Assembly (NCBI GenBank): GCA_019746095.1 | Contig: JAIESL010000008.1 | Coordinates: 1-46,162, forward strand | Reading direction: 5' to 3' | Length of the DNA: 46,162 nt | DNA from: Caulobacteraceae bacterium | Lineage (GTDB): Bacteria > Pseudomonadota > Alphaproteobacteria > Caulobacterales > Caulobacteraceae | Made by a program: the position numbers and the translations under genes | Notes under the pieces: generated by a model | Told to the model about the DNA's origin: nothing | Database searches by the model: none | What the model saw: the letters and a program-made list of their open reading frames with translations, nothing else | In this document: positions 35,111 to 43,559 of the stretch, in pieces | Layout: every line of letters begins with the position of its first letter | Numbering within the stretch: the stretch's first letter is position 1

Positions 35111-35703
35111 CAGGCGGCTCCCTTGACGGCGGCGTCGGCTTCGGCGGCCGTGGCGGCCTTGCCGGTCAGCTTCTCGACAATGGCGCGGGCCGTGTCGGAG
35201 GCGATGGTGGAGACATTGGTCATGGCAGCGTCACGCGTCTTGCCGATGGCGGTTTCAGCCTCGGCAATGCGGGCATTGACGACGGCTTCTTCCGCTGCGG
35301 CACGGGCGTTGGCCGCCTCGGTCACGCGCGCCTTGGCGGCAGTGGCGGTGGCGCGCGAGGCGGCACGGGCCTGTTCGACCTCGGCCTTGGCGGCCTCGGC
35401 CTGGCCGGCGGCCTCGGCCTGGACCTGACGGGCAGCGTCGACGGCGGTGGAAATGGTGGCGGAGCGCTCATCCTTCACCCGGCGCAGGCGCGGCAGGAAG
35501 ATCCGCGACAGCAGGAGGTAGAGGACGGCAAAAATGATCAGCGTCCAGAAGATTTGGCCGGCCCACCACTGGAACTCGAACTGCGGCAGACCACCGCCGG
35601 ACTCATGTCCTGCTTCGGTACCGGCCGCATAGGCGTCCGTATGGGCTCCCGCCGGCGCTGCGGCGGAGGCATCATGGGGCGGAGGGGCGTCGCTGGAAGC
35701 CAT
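35110..35703 (-). CDS. atpF2: ATP synthase F0 subunit b'
   Basis: A 197-residue second b-type subunit. A His/Ala-rich N-terminal extension of about 45 residues precedes the membrane span (FWTLIIFAVLYLLLSRIFLPRL), and an alanine-rich coiled coil fills the rest. The presence of both b and b' is normal for alphaproteobacteria and photosynthetic bacteria. It pairs with the b subunit in the peripheral stalk at the inner membrane. A strong hairpin separates it from atpE upstream. Confidence 0.92.
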   Translation of the reverse strand: MASSDAPPPHDASAAAPAGAHTDAYAAGTEAGHESGGGLPQFEFQWWAGQIFWTLIIFAVLYLLLSRIFLPRLRRVKDERSATISTAVDAARQVQAEAAGQAEAAKAEVEQARAASRATATAAKARVTEAANARAAAEEAVVNARIAEAETAIGKTRDAAMTNVSTIASDTARAIVEKLTGKAATAAEADAAVKGAA

Positions 35704-35729
35704 GATCAGTCCGGTTCAGAAAGAGCGAC

Positions 35730-35764
35730 GGGCGGCAGCGGTCCGCTGGGACCGACCGCCGCCC
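35730..35764 (-). other. Strong RNA hairpin between atpE and the b' gene
   Basis: The outer arms GGGCGGC (35730-35736) and GCCGCCC (35758-35764) and the inner arms GGTCC (35740-35744) and GGACC (35749-35753) close a two-part stem with a four-base loop. There is no T-run. It lies 17 bases after the atpE stop. It is well placed to stabilise the 3' end of an atpE segment, which is needed in excess over the other subunits; that role is inferred. Confidence 0.65.
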
Positions 35765-35780
35765 GGAAGGGTCGTCAGGC

Positions 35781-36005
35781 TTAGCTGAAGAGGATCAGCA
35801 GGCCGAGCACGAAGGCCAGAATGCCGAGTGCTTCGGTCAGGGCGAAGCCCAGAACCAGGTTGGTGAATTGGCCCGAAGCGGCCGACGGGTTCCGCAGGGC
35901 ACCCTGCAGGAAGCCCGAGAAGATGGTGCCAACGCCGATGCCGGCGCCGATCATGCCCAGGGTGGCGAGGCCAGCACCGATGTATTTTGCGGCTTCAGCT
36001 TCCAT
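35781..36005 (-). CDS. atpE: ATP synthase F0 subunit c
   Basis: A 74-residue hairpin of two membrane helices that forms the proton-carrying ring. The first helix carries the glycine-rich packing motif [12 protein letters not shown]; the polar loop is LRNPSA. The proton-binding carboxylate is the glutamate at residue 58 in [11 protein letters not shown]. Glutamate with no Na+-site polar residues beside it points to a proton ring. It lies 45 bases behind atpB and is followed by a strong hairpin. Confidence 0.97.
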   Translation of the reverse strand: MEAEAAKYIGAGLATLGMIGAGIGVGTIFSGFLQGALRNPSAASGQFTNLVLGFALTEALGILAFVLGLLILFS

Positions 36006-36050
36006 GATTTTCGTCCTTTGAATGAAGCGATTGAAGGGTGGGTGGAAAGG

Positions 36051-36833
36051 TCAGTGGTCACCGGCGTGAACGGCGTCGTTCAGATAGACGCAGGTCAGGA
36101 CCGCGAACACGAAGGCTTGCAGGAAGGCGACCAGAAACTCCAGCGCCGTCAGGGCCAGCACGCCGCCGAAGGCGAGCACCGCCGCCGCATAGGCGAGGTA
36201 GGCGACGCCGCCGGCCGAGGCCACGGCGCTGAGCGAGACGATGAAGCCGGCGAACACCTTCATGGCGACGTGGCCGCCAAGCATGTTGCCGAACAGACGG
36301 AGCGACAGGGTCACCGGGCGCAGCAGGAAGGAGATGACCTCGATCGGCACCACCAGCCACCACAGATACCAGGGCACGCCCGACGGCAGGAACAGCTTGA
36401 AGAAGCCCAGGCCGTTGCGGACGAGACCGACGACCACGACGAGGAGGAAGCTCATCAGGGCGAAGGTCAGGGCGACGGCCAGTTGGGCCGTTGCGGTGAA
36501 GACCGTGAACATGCCCAGCATGTTCATCGCCAGCAGGAAGATGAAGAGGGTGAAGACGAAGGGGAAGAAGGCCCTGCCCTGCGAACCGATGATGCCGGTC
36601 GCAAGATCGTCAATGAAACTGAACATGCCCTCGCCGACCACCTGGAGGCGTCCGGGGACGACCTTGGGCGAGGCGGTGACCACAGAGAAGAACAGGATGA
36701 TGATCGTCGCGGCCACGAACATGGCCACGGTCGAATTGGTGATCGATAGGTCAACCAGCCCGAGGCCAGGCACGTCCACCGGGGCGATCTGCACCACCGG
36801 CTTAACCTCGAACTGATACATCGGGTCGGCCAT
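36051..36833 (-). CDS. atpB: ATP synthase F0 subunit a
   Basis: A 260-residue multi-spanning subunit that forms the proton half-channels. The essential arginine is in the helix LRPVTLSLRLFGNMLGGH near residue 178. FVFTLFIFLLAMNMLGM and the C-terminal FLVAFLQAFVFAVLTCVYLN are the other family helices. GGGAGA precedes the ATG. The gene follows atpI but is separated from it by an intrinsic-terminator-like hairpin. Confidence 0.96.
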   Translation of the reverse strand: MADPMYQFEVKPVVQIAPVDVPGLGLVDLSITNSTVAMFVAATIIILFFSVVTASPKVVPGRLQVVGEGMFSFIDDLATGIIGSQGRAFFPFVFTLFIFLLAMNMLGMFTVFTATAQLAVALTFALMSFLLVVVVGLVRNGLGFFKLFLPSGVPWYLWWLVVPIEVISFLLRPVTLSLRLFGNMLGGHVAMKVFAGFIVSLSAVASAGGVAYLAYAAAVLAFGGVLALTALEFLVAFLQAFVFAVLTCVYLNDAVHAGDH

Positions 36834-36853
36834 GCCGCCGGGTCTCCCAAATC

Positions 36854-36884
36854 AAAAACGCCGAATCGCCACAAGGCGGTTCGG
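36854..36884 (-). terminator. Intrinsic-terminator-like hairpin between atpI and atpB
   Basis: On the minus strand, CCGAACCGCC-TTGT-GGCGATTCGG forms a ten-position stem with one C-A mismatch and a four-base loop, followed by CGTTTTTGATTT. It begins immediately after the atpI stop and ends about 20 bases before the atpB ATG. It has the form of a Rho-independent terminator or attenuator inside the operon. No second promoter for atpB is visible downstream, so only partial termination would be compatible with atpB expression. Confidence 0.65.
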
Positions 36885-37247
36885 TCAGCGGTCCTGTACG
36901 TCCTCGTCCGCGTCGTCCGGAAGGTCCCTCGGGGGACCGAACTCCTTCAGCGCGCGGGCGCTCAGCTTTTTGGCGGAATGCACCGCCAACCAGATCGACA
37001 CACCGAAACCCAGAAGGGTTCCGGCGATGATTCCCCAGGGCATGGACCCGACCACGAGGTCGAATCCCCAGCCCAGTCCCAGCCCCACAAACACCCCACC
37101 GAGCATCTCGGCCATGATGCGGTAGCCATAGCCGACCGCCGCTCCGCCATACGGGGGCGGCTCCGGCGTGGCCCGCGCCTTGAGCGAGTCGGCCTGGGCG
37201 GTGAGACGTTTGATCGTCTCTTCGCGGGATTCCTCGATCGGGGGCAT
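36885..37247 (-). CDS. atpI: ATP synthase assembly protein AtpI/AtpZ-like
   Basis: A 120-residue membrane protein of the AtpI/AtpZ (ATPase gene 1) type. The start at 37247 (MPPIEESREETIKRL) is preferred; the longer frame runs into the promoter and beyond. A charged N-terminus is followed by two membrane spans (MAEMLGGVFVGLGLGWGFDL and GIIAGTLLGFGVSIWLAVH) and an acidic tail ending DEDVQDR. Members help assemble the c-ring or transport divalent cations. As usual it heads the F0 operon. A stem-loop after its stop may lower downstream transcription. Confidence 0.85.
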   Translation of the reverse strand: MPPIEESREETIKRLTAQADSLKARATPEPPPYGGAAVGYGYRIMAEMLGGVFVGLGLGWGFDLVVGSMPWGIIAGTLLGFGVSIWLAVHSAKKLSARALKEFGPPRDLPDDADEDVQDR

Positions 37248-37653
37248 GGCCTGCTCAGCGCCTCTCCGCTGACGTCGGAAGACGGGCGTCGAGGAGGGTC
37301 TGAATTCGGCGCGGAACCTATAGGCGCGACCTTCGCAGGTCAAGGCGGTGCGAACGTGCGTCAGATCGTTGATTTTCCCCATGTTTGTTTCGCGAATTGG
37401 GGGACGTGGCGAACGGTCGCTGGCGGCGGCCCGGATTTCGGGCATGGGTCATCGCCTCCCCGGCCGGGTGGCCGCAAAGTGGGGGAAGAACCTGCGGAGC
37501 GCCGGGCGCGAAGCCCGGAGACCTTTGGGAAGTCTGTGTCTCGGCTTAGCGTCGTCGCTCCGCACGGGATGTCCGGCCGGGCGCTGTCGGCCTGAACGTC
37601 TTCAGGACCAGCGGCGCGCGTGACGCCTTGCCGACGCAGATGGGGAGGAGATG
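37248..37653. other. 405-base intergenic region: atp promoter and dxs 3' region
   Basis: The part next to atpI holds the atp promoter (37317-37343) and leader. The rest, beyond the dxs stop, contains a hairpin CCGGGC-GCGAA-GCCCGG (37502-37518) without a T-run and no convincing gene. A frame upstream of atpI (to 37445) is open in the same phase but would include the promoter, so it is not coding. Confidence 0.6.
37317..37343 (-). promoter_or_regulatory. Probable promoter of the F0 ATP synthase operon
   Basis: On the minus strand, TTGACC (37343-37338) is followed after 12 bases by GCCTATAGG (37325-37317), a close match to the Caulobacter housekeeping promoter consensus. Transcription would start near 37310, giving a leader of about 60 bases before the atpI ATG. 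Confidence 0.55.
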
Positions 37654-39564
37654 CTAGGCCCGGACGGCGCGGGTCGCCTCGACGCCCAGGGCCTGGAGGG
37701 CCGCGGCGGCGATGTGTTCGGCGTTGAGGCCGGCGGTGGCGTACATGGCGGCCGGGTTGTCCTGGTCCTGGAAGACATCGGGCAGGCACAGGGTGCGGAT
37801 CTTGAGGCCCGCGTCGAGCGCGCCCTTGTCCGACAGCAGCTGGAGCACAAAGGCGCCGAAGCCGCCCATGGCTCCCTCCTCCACCGTGATCAGGCATTCG
37901 TGCTCGCGGGCGAGGCGCAGGATCATGTCGGCGTCGAGCGGCTTGGCGAACCGGGCGTCGGCGACGGTGGCCGAGACGCCGCGTGCGGCCAGGGCCTCGG
38001 CGGCCTTGAGCGATTCCTGCAGCCGGGTGCCGAGCGACAGGATGGCGACCGTGGTGCCCTCGCGGACGATACGGCCCTTGCCGATCTCGAGCGGGGCGGC
38101 GAGTTCGGGAATCTCGACCCCGATACCGTCGCCGCGCGGATAGCGGAAGGCCGAGGGGCGGTCGTCGATCTCGAGCGAGGTGGCGATCATGGCGGCGAGG
38201 TCGGCCTCGTCGGCCGCGGCCATCAGCACCATGCCCGGCAGGGCCCCCATGAAGCCGATGTCGAAGGAACCGGCATGGGTGCAGCCATCCGCCCCGACCA
38301 GACCGGCGCGATCCATGGCGAAGCGCACCGGCAGGGACTGGATGGCGACGTCGTGGACGACCTGGTCGTAACCGCGCTGGAGGAAGGTCGAATAGATGGC
38401 GCAGACCGGCTTCATCCCGTCGGCGGCGAGGCCGGCGGCGAAGGTGACGGCGTGCTGTTCGGCGATGCCGACATCATAGGTGCGGGTCGGGAAGGCCTGG
38501 CCGAACAGGTCCAGGCCGGTGCCCGAGGGCATGGCGGCGGTGATGGCCACGATGGTCGGGTCCAGCTGCGCGCGCTTGATCAGCTCGGTCCCGAAGACCT
38601 TGGTGTAGCTGGGCGCATTCGAGACGGATTTGGACTGCTGTCCCGAGACCACGTCGAATTTGGCGACGGCGTGCAGCTTGTCGGCGCTCGACTCGGCCGG
38701 GGCGTAACCCTTGCCCTTCTGGGTCACGACGTGGACGACCACCGGGCGATCGGTGATGGCCGCGGCGTTCTTCAGGATGGGGACCAGATTGTCCATGTCG
38801 TGGCCGTCGACCGGCCCGACATAGTAGAAGCCCAGCTCCTCGAAGAAGGTGCCGCCGACGATCATGCCGCGGGCGTATTCCTCGGCCTTGCGGGCGGCGT
38901 TGCGGAACGGGCGCGGCAGGTGTTCGGCAACCGACTTTCCGAAACGGCGGAAATTGCGATAGGCGCCGCCCGAGACCTGTTTGGCCAGATAGGCGCTCAT
39001 GCCGCCGACCGGTGGAGCGATCGACATGTCGTTGTCGTTGAGGATGACCATCAGCTGGCCATTGGTCGTCTCGGCCGCGTTGTTCATGGCCTCATAGGCC
39101 ATGCCGGCGGACATGGAGCCGTCACCGATCACGGCCACGACGCGGTTCTTTTCGCCCTTCTGGTCGCGGGCGGCAGCGAAGCCGAGGGCGGCGCTGATCG
39201 AGGTCGAGGCGTGGGCCGCGCCGAAGGGGTCGTATTCGCTCTCGGAGCGTTTGGTGAAGCCGGACAGCCCCCCCGGCTGGCGCAGGGTGCGGATACGGTC
39301 GCGGCGCCCCGTCAGGATCTTGTGCGGATAGCACTGGTGGCCGACGTCCCAGATCAGGATGTCCTTCGGCGTCTCGAACACATGGTGCAGGGCGACCGTC
39401 AGCTCGACCACGCCGAGGCCGGCCCCGAGGTGGCCGCCGGTGACCGAAACGGCGTCGATGGTCTCGGCCCGGAGCTCGTCGGCCAGTTGCCGCAGCTGGG
39501 AAATGTCGAAGCCCCGCGTGTCGGCGGGAAACTGGACCTGGTCGAGCAGCGGGGTGTCGGGCAT
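37654..39564 (-). CDS. dxs: 1-deoxy-D-xylulose-5-phosphate synthase
   Basis: A 636-residue thiamine-diphosphate enzyme, the first and usually rate-limiting step of the MEP pathway: pyruvate plus glyceraldehyde 3-phosphate give DXP. The catalytic histidine region [10 protein letters not shown], the ThDP motif [16 protein letters not shown]...LNDNDMSI and the transketolase-type region [15 protein letters not shown] are all present. [10 protein letters not shown] and [16 protein letters not shown] lie in the second domain. It lies 68 bases after ispA, in the common alphaproteobacterial xseB-ispA-dxs order. No good ribosome-binding site is visible, and the intergenic gap is AT-rich. Confidence 0.97.
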   Translation of the reverse strand: MPDTPLLDQVQFPADTRGFDISQLRQLADELRAETIDAVSVTGGHLGAGLGVVELTVALHHVFETPKDILIWDVGHQCYPHKILTGRRDRIRTLRQPGGLSGFTKRSESEYDPFGAAHASTSISAALGFAAARDQKGEKNRVVAVIGDGSMSAGMAYEAMNNAAETTNGQLMVILNDNDMSIAPPVGGMSAYLAKQVSGGAYRNFRRFGKSVAEHLPRPFRNAARKAEEYARGMIVGGTFFEELGFYYVGPVDGHDMDNLVPILKNAAAITDRPVVVHVVTQKGKGYAPAESSADKLHAVAKFDVVSGQQSKSVSNAPSYTKVFGTELIKRAQLDPTIVAITAAMPSGTGLDLFGQAFPTRTYDVGIAEQHAVTFAAGLAADGMKPVCAIYSTFLQRGYDQVVHDVAIQSLPVRFAMDRAGLVGADGCTHAGSFDIGFMGALPGMVLMAAADEADLAAMIATSLEIDDRPSAFRYPRGDGIGVEIPELAAPLEIGKGRIVREGTTVAILSLGTRLQESLKAAEALAARGVSATVADARFAKPLDADMILRLAREHECLITVEEGAMGGFGAFVLQLLSDKGALDAGLKIRTLCLPDVFQDQDNPAAMYATAGLNAEHIAAAALQALGVEATRAVRA

Positions 39565-39632
39565 GAAAACTCTAAGTCGGGTGCGGTATCAGTGGTTCAC
39601 CATTACCGCTTCATTACAAGCACGCGAAGCGT

Positions 39633-40544
39633 TCAGGACCTGCGCTTTAGCACGAAGTCCACGCTGGCCTTGAGGATTTCAGCATCGGGGCCGAAGACAT
39701 CGAGGTGGGCCCGGGCCTGGTCGGCGAGATGGGCGACACGATGCCGCGCCGCCTCGACCCCGAGCAGGGTGACGAAGTTGGTCTTGCCGCGTGCGGCGTC
39801 CTTGTTGGCCGCCTTGCCGAGGAGATCCTCATCACCTTCGACATCGAGCAGGTCATCGACGATCTGATAGGCCAGACCGATATCGTGGGCGAAGCTGGTC
39901 AGGGCCTGACGATGCACCTCGCGGGCACCGGCGATGATCAGGGGAATCTCGAAGGCATAGGTGAACAGGGCCCCGGTCTTGAGCCGCTGCATGCGGGCGA
40001 CGCCGCCGAGGTCATCGCGGACGCCCAGCAGGTCGATCATCTGGCCGCCGGCCATGCCGCGGGCCCCGGACGCCAGGGACAGCCGGGCCGCCAGTTCGCA
40101 GCGGATGGCCGGGTCGTCGTGGGTATCCTCATGCAGCAGGATGTCGAAGGCGGCGGTCTGCAGGGCGTCCCCGGCGAGGACGGCGGTGGCCTCGTCATAG
40201 GCCCGGTGCACGGTGGGCCGGCCGCGGCGGACGTCGTCGTCGTCCATACAGGGCAGGTCGTCATGGACCAGGCTGTAGGCATGGACACATTCGAGGGCGC
40301 AGGCGGCCCGCAGAACCGGTCGTTCCTCGATGTCGAACAGGCTGGCGGCCTCGAGCGCGAAGAAGGGCCGCAGCCGTTTGCCGGGGCCTAGAGCCGCATA
40401 GCGCATGGCCTCGGTCAGGCGCGATTCGGGGCCGTCCGCGCGCGGCAGCAGTTCGTCGAGGGCGACCGTGACCAGATCGGCGATCTCGGCGACGCGGTCG
40501 ATGACGCCCTGTTCCGGCGAATTGGCGGCGAGAAGCTGGGTCAA
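39633..40544 (-). CDS. ispA: Farnesyl diphosphate synthase (polyprenyl synthetase)
   Basis: A 303-residue trans-prenyltransferase. The first aspartate-rich motif is in [15 protein letters not shown] and the second in [24 protein letters not shown] is the IPP-binding site and [15 protein letters not shown] the C-terminal lysine region. It condenses IPP with DMAPP/GPP to FPP for quinone, undecaprenyl and carotenoid synthesis. The only reasonable start is TTG, which overlaps the csaA stop in TTGA and has GGGAGG six bases upstream, within csaA. Translation is therefore coupled to csaA. Confidence 0.95.
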   Translation of the reverse strand: MTQLLAANSPEQGVIDRVAEIADLVTVALDELLPRADGPESRLTEAMRYAALGPGKRLRPFFALEAASLFDIEERPVLRAACALECVHAYSLVHDDLPCMDDDDVRRGRPTVHRAYDEATAVLAGDALQTAAFDILLHEDTHDDPAIRCELAARLSLASGARGMAGGQMIDLLGVRDDLGGVARMQRLKTGALFTYAFEIPLIIAGAREVHRQALTSFAHDIGLAYQIVDDLLDVEGDEDLLGKAANKDAARGKTNFVTLLGVEAARHRVAHLADQARAHLDVFGPDAEILKASVDFVLKRRS

Positions 40545-40891
40545 AAGAGCCTCCCGCCGAGAGGGATTTCGCGGTCGACGCCGATCAGGACGACCTCGCC
40601 GGCCGCGTCGGGGAAGCCGAGGGTCAGGACCTCGGACATGAAGGGGCCGATCTGGCGCGGCGGGAAATTGACCACGGCGGCGACCTTGCGGCCGAGCAGC
40701 TGGTCGCGACTGTAGTGGACGGTGATCTGGGCAGAGGACTTCTTCACCCCGATGTCGGGGCCGAAATCGATGGTCAGCTTCCAGGCCGGTTTGCGGGCCT
40801 CGGGGAAGGGGTCGACGGCCAGCACCTGACCCACGCGGACATCGACCTTCATGAAGTCATCGAAGGTGATCTGTCCGGCGGGGGCCGGCAT
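40541..40891 (-). CDS. csaA: CsaA-like tRNA-binding protein / secretion chaperone
   Basis: A 116-residue protein with a single tRNA-binding (OB-fold, tRBD) domain. [19 protein letters not shown] begins the fold; [39 protein letters not shown] and the end [11 protein letters not shown] are characteristic of CsaA. Bacterial CsaA proteins bind tRNA-like or unfolded secretory proteins and have been linked to export. It is inserted between xseB and ispA. Its ATG overlaps the xseB stop in TGATG, and its stop overlaps the ispA start, so the three are a coupled unit. Confidence 0.9.
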   Translation of the reverse strand: MPAPAGQITFDDFMKVDVRVGQVLAVDPFPEARKPAWKLTIDFGPDIGVKKSSAQITVHYSRDQLLGRKVAAVVNFPPRQIGPFMSEVLTLGFPDAAGEVVLIGVDREIPLGGRLF

Positions 40892-41139
40892 CAGTTGAAC
40901 CCGGCCGCTTCGACGCCCTTCGCCTGGCCGTCGGGGCCGACCACGATCTTCTCGACGCGAAGCTGGGCCGCCTTGAGCCGGCTTTCGCAATGAGCCTTGA
41001 GGCGCGCGCCCTCCTCGTAGAGGGCGATGGATTCCTCCAGCGGAGCTTGGCCGGATTCGAGCTTGGAAACGATGGCCTCGAGACGCTGAAGGGCGTCCTC
41101 GAAGCTGAGGTCGGCGGAGATGGGGGCTGCTTCGGTCAT
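40891..41139 (-). CDS. xseB: Exodeoxyribonuclease VII small subunit
   Basis: An 82-residue helical protein. LSFEDALQRLEAIVSKLESGQAPLEESIALYEEGARL is the invariant core of XseB, here at residues 11-47, with a coiled-coil character that packs against XseA. The complex degrades single-stranded DNA to acid-soluble oligonucleotides in repair. The large subunit gene is not in this window. It heads the coupled xseB-csaA-ispA unit. (Core given by its limits: LSFEDAL to EEGARL.). Confidence 0.95.
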   Translation of the reverse strand: MTEAAPISADLSFEDALQRLEAIVSKLESGQAPLEESIALYEEGARLKAHCESRLKAAQLRVEKIVVGPDGQAKGVEAAGFN

Positions 41140-41247
41140 CGCGGGCGACCCTAGAGGGGGCGGAGGCGGGTCTCAAGCGGAGACCGGGGTCGGGGGGTCA
41201 TTTGCCGGGGCCGGAGGCGCGTCAGATCTGGGAGCAGGCGCGTCTGC

Positions 41248-41859
41248 TCAGGGAACGGGCACTCTGCGGGCGGAGACGATGCGGACGCGGGGGTCAAGCA
41301 TCTGGCCGCGCATGAAGCCCTCGCCCTCGGTCGGGGATTTGGGGGCGGCGAGGATGGCGCGGACCACGTCCATGCCCTCGATCACCCGGCCAAAGACGGC
41401 AAAGCCGGGATCGCCCGGCGCGGCCCGGCCGGCGTCGAAACCGGGCAGATTGCCGACGATGATGAAGAAGTCGCCGTCGGCCGTGCCGGGATCGAACCGC
41501 GCCATGGACAGGGCTCCGTCGACATGGCGCAGGCCGGTCTGGCTGGTCGGCTCATGGACGATCGGCGGCAGGATGCGGTCGGGGGCGTTGGCGGTTCCGC
41601 CCTGGACCACGCCGGTCCCGGCCCCCAGTTCCATGCTGCGGTAGAAGTCGGTGCCGTCGAACCGGCCCTCGTCCACATACCTCAGGAAGTTGGCGGCGGT
41701 GATCGGAGCGCGGGGATCGGTCTCGACAAGGATGGTGCCGGCGGAGGTGTCTAGGATCACGCGGACAGCGACCGCAGGGGCCGGCGGGGCATCCTGGGCG
41801 AAGGCCGGAGCCGACAGGGCGGCGGCGAGGCAGAGGGCGAGCAGGGACCGTCGGATCAT
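41248..41859 (-). CDS. Cyclophilin-type peptidyl-prolyl cis-trans isomerase, exported
   Basis: A 203-residue cyclophilin with a signal peptide (MIRRSLLALCLAAALSAPAFAQ). ITAANFLRYVDEGRFDGTDFY is the N-terminal signature, GALSMAR and DFFIIVGNLP follow the active-site region, and FAVFGRVIEGMDVVRAIL is the C-terminal signature. Relative to E. coli PpiA it keeps the phenylalanine/arginine pocket only in part, so activity is likely but not certain. It assists folding in the periplasm. It lies 16 bases after the phosphatase gene and 108 bases before xseB. Confidence 0.92.
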   Translation of the reverse strand: MIRRSLLALCLAAALSAPAFAQDAPPAPAVAVRVILDTSAGTILVETDPRAPITAANFLRYVDEGRFDGTDFYRSMELGAGTGVVQGGTANAPDRILPPIVHEPTSQTGLRHVDGALSMARFDPGTADGDFFIIVGNLPGFDAGRAAPGDPGFAVFGRVIEGMDVVRAILAAPKSPTEGEGFMRGQMLDPRVRIVSARRVPVP

Positions 41860-41875
41860 CGCCCTCTCCCGCCCG

Positions 41876-42541
41876 TCAGCGCTTCTCGTAGCGACGCTGG
41901 GACCAGTATCTGAAGCCCTGGTTGTGGACCAGGGCCCAGCCGTCGGCGCGCAGGCGGCGGCCGACCATATGGTTGAAATAGCCGTGGGCGAGGACCAGCA
42001 CGTCCTGACCGCTCTCGGCGCGGGCGATCAGGGCCTGGGCGGCCTTTTCCGCGCGGCACTCGGCCTCGCGCCGGGTTTCCTGGCCCTCATGGTGATTGAA
42101 GGCGTGCCACCAGAACCGGGCCACCGCCCCCCAGTATTTGGGCGGAAGTTTGAACCAGGCGGGGAAGTGCGGCGGCGGCAGGGGCGCCTCGATGAACAGG
42201 GCATCCGACATGACCTCGCGGCCCGCAGCGATGGCGGCGGCGGTTTCCTGGGCGCGGGGTCTGGTCGAGGCATAGATGGCGCCGGCACCCTCGGCTGTGG
42301 CCAGGAGTTCGGGGGGCGGGGTCTGGCCGGCCCGAAGGCCGCCGACCTCATATCTGGCCCACCAGTCGCGGTACTGGTCGGAGGTCAGATAGCATTTGCG
42401 CGACAGGGCCGGCTCACCGTGGCGGGCCAGGACGATGGCACCCGGACGCACCGAGACGAGGGCGGCGCGGGCCGACGCAGCTTCTGCCTTCGACGGCGCA
42501 GACGGGTCGGCCATCAGTGAGTCTCTGGCGGGGGCGGGCAT
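41876..42541 (-). CDS. Histidine phosphatase superfamily protein
   Basis: A 221-residue phosphoglycerate-mutase-like (branch 1) protein. The catalytic RHG is in IVLARHGEPAL near residue 40, the second arginine is in YASTRPRAQETA, and the second histidine is in VLAHGYFNHMVG. Histidine is phosphorylated transiently during hydrolysis. The substrate is unknown; RHG proteins with this long WWARYEVGG / PPKYWGAVARFWWH insert are not specific enough to assign. Two ATGs (42541 and 42514) are possible; neither has a clear ribosome-binding site. Confidence 0.82.
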   Translation of the reverse strand: MPAPARDSLMADPSAPSKAEAASARAALVSVRPGAIVLARHGEPALSRKCYLTSDQYRDWWARYEVGGLRAGQTPPPELLATAEGAGAIYASTRPRAQETAAAIAAGREVMSDALFIEAPLPPPHFPAWFKLPPKYWGAVARFWWHAFNHHEGQETRREAECRAEKAAQALIARAESGQDVLVLAHGYFNHMVGRRLRADGWALVHNQGFRYWSQRRYEKR

Positions 42542-42574
42542 GATGTGCGGCGGTAAGCGATTGGCGAACCGTCC

Positions 42575-43495
42575 TTATTCCTCCCCCAAGGCCTGAACGT
42601 GGGCAACCGCGGAACGGCCCAGCCCCTCTAGGTCGTAACCGCCCTCGAGCGAGGACACAACCTTGCCCCCACAGCACGATCGCGCGATCTCGAGCACGGC
42701 GCGGGTGGCCCAGGCGAAATCCTCCGCCTCCAGCGACTGATGCGCCAGCGGATCGCGGCGGTGGGCGTCGAAGCCGGCGGAGATCAGGATCAGGTCGGGA
42801 CGGAAGACCTCCAGCGCCGGCATCAGGCCGCCGGAGAAGGCCCCGCGCCAGGCCTCGCGGGCAGCATGGGGCGGCACCGGGACGTTGACGATGTTGCCGA
42901 CCCCGGTCTCGGACGCCGCTCCCGTCCCCGGATAGAGGGGTGACTGGTGGATGGAGCCGAGGAACAGGCTGTCATCGGCCTCGAAGGCGGCCTGGGTGCC
43001 GTTGCCGTGGTGGACGTCGAAATCGATCACGGCGACGCGGGCCATGCCTTCGGCCTGGGCCACACGGGCGGCGACGGCGACGTTGGAGAACAGGCAGAAG
43101 CCCATCGAGGTGTCCGGCTCGGCATGATGGCCGGGCGGGCGGACGGCAGCGAAGGCGCGGGTGGTCTCGCCGCGGGCCAGGGCGCGGACAGCATCGATCA
43201 CGGCCCCGGCGGCGAGGCGGGCGGCGCGGACACTGCCCGGCGACAGGACGGTGTCGGCATCGAGCTGGCGCAGGCCGCTGTCGGGCGAGGCGGCGAGGAT
43301 GCGGGCGACATGGTCAGCGGGGTGCAGGCGCTCGAGATCGGCGACGGTGGCCTCGGTCGCGGCATGGCGGTCGAGGCCGAGGGCAGCGGCATCGAGGGCG
43401 TCCAGCACGGCCTGCAGCCGCCCGGGGCTTTCGGGATGGCCGACGCCGGGGCGGTGGGCCAGCATGTCGGGGTGGGTGAAGAGGGCGACGCTCAT
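42575..43495 (-). CDS. Histone deacetylase family protein (AcuC/APAH-like)
   Basis: A 306-residue arginase-fold zinc deacetylase. RPPGHHAEPDTSMGFCLFSN carries the catalytic histidine pair; DFDVHHGNGTQ and SAGFDAHRRDPL supply the zinc-binding aspartate/histidine and aspartate; LEGGYDLEGL closes the site. Bacterial members act on acetylated small amines (acetylpolyamines) or on acetylated proteins such as acetyl-CoA synthetase. No acetoin genes are nearby, so acetoin use is not implied. It is divergent from a GNAT acetyltransferase 64 bases away, an opposing pair of activities. Confidence 0.93.
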   Translation of the reverse strand: MSVALFTHPDMLAHRPGVGHPESPGRLQAVLDALDAAALGLDRHAATEATVADLERLHPADHVARILAASPDSGLRQLDADTVLSPGSVRAARLAAGAVIDAVRALARGETTRAFAAVRPPGHHAEPDTSMGFCLFSNVAVAARVAQAEGMARVAVIDFDVHHGNGTQAAFEADDSLFLGSIHQSPLYPGTGAASETGVGNIVNVPVPPHAAREAWRGAFSGGLMPALEVFRPDLILISAGFDAHRRDPLAHQSLEAEDFAWATRAVLEIARSCCGGKVVSSLEGGYDLEGLGRSAVAHVQALGEE

Positions 43496-43559
43496 CGGGC
43501 GGAGAATAGAAGTGGGCGGCGGACTTGTCGCGTCCTGATCAAGGTCCTAAGCGCGCAGA

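Noticed and set aside
37651..39867. Plus-strand open frame of about 740 codons
   Set aside because: Antisense to dxs and the end of ispA. Same GC-bias explanation.
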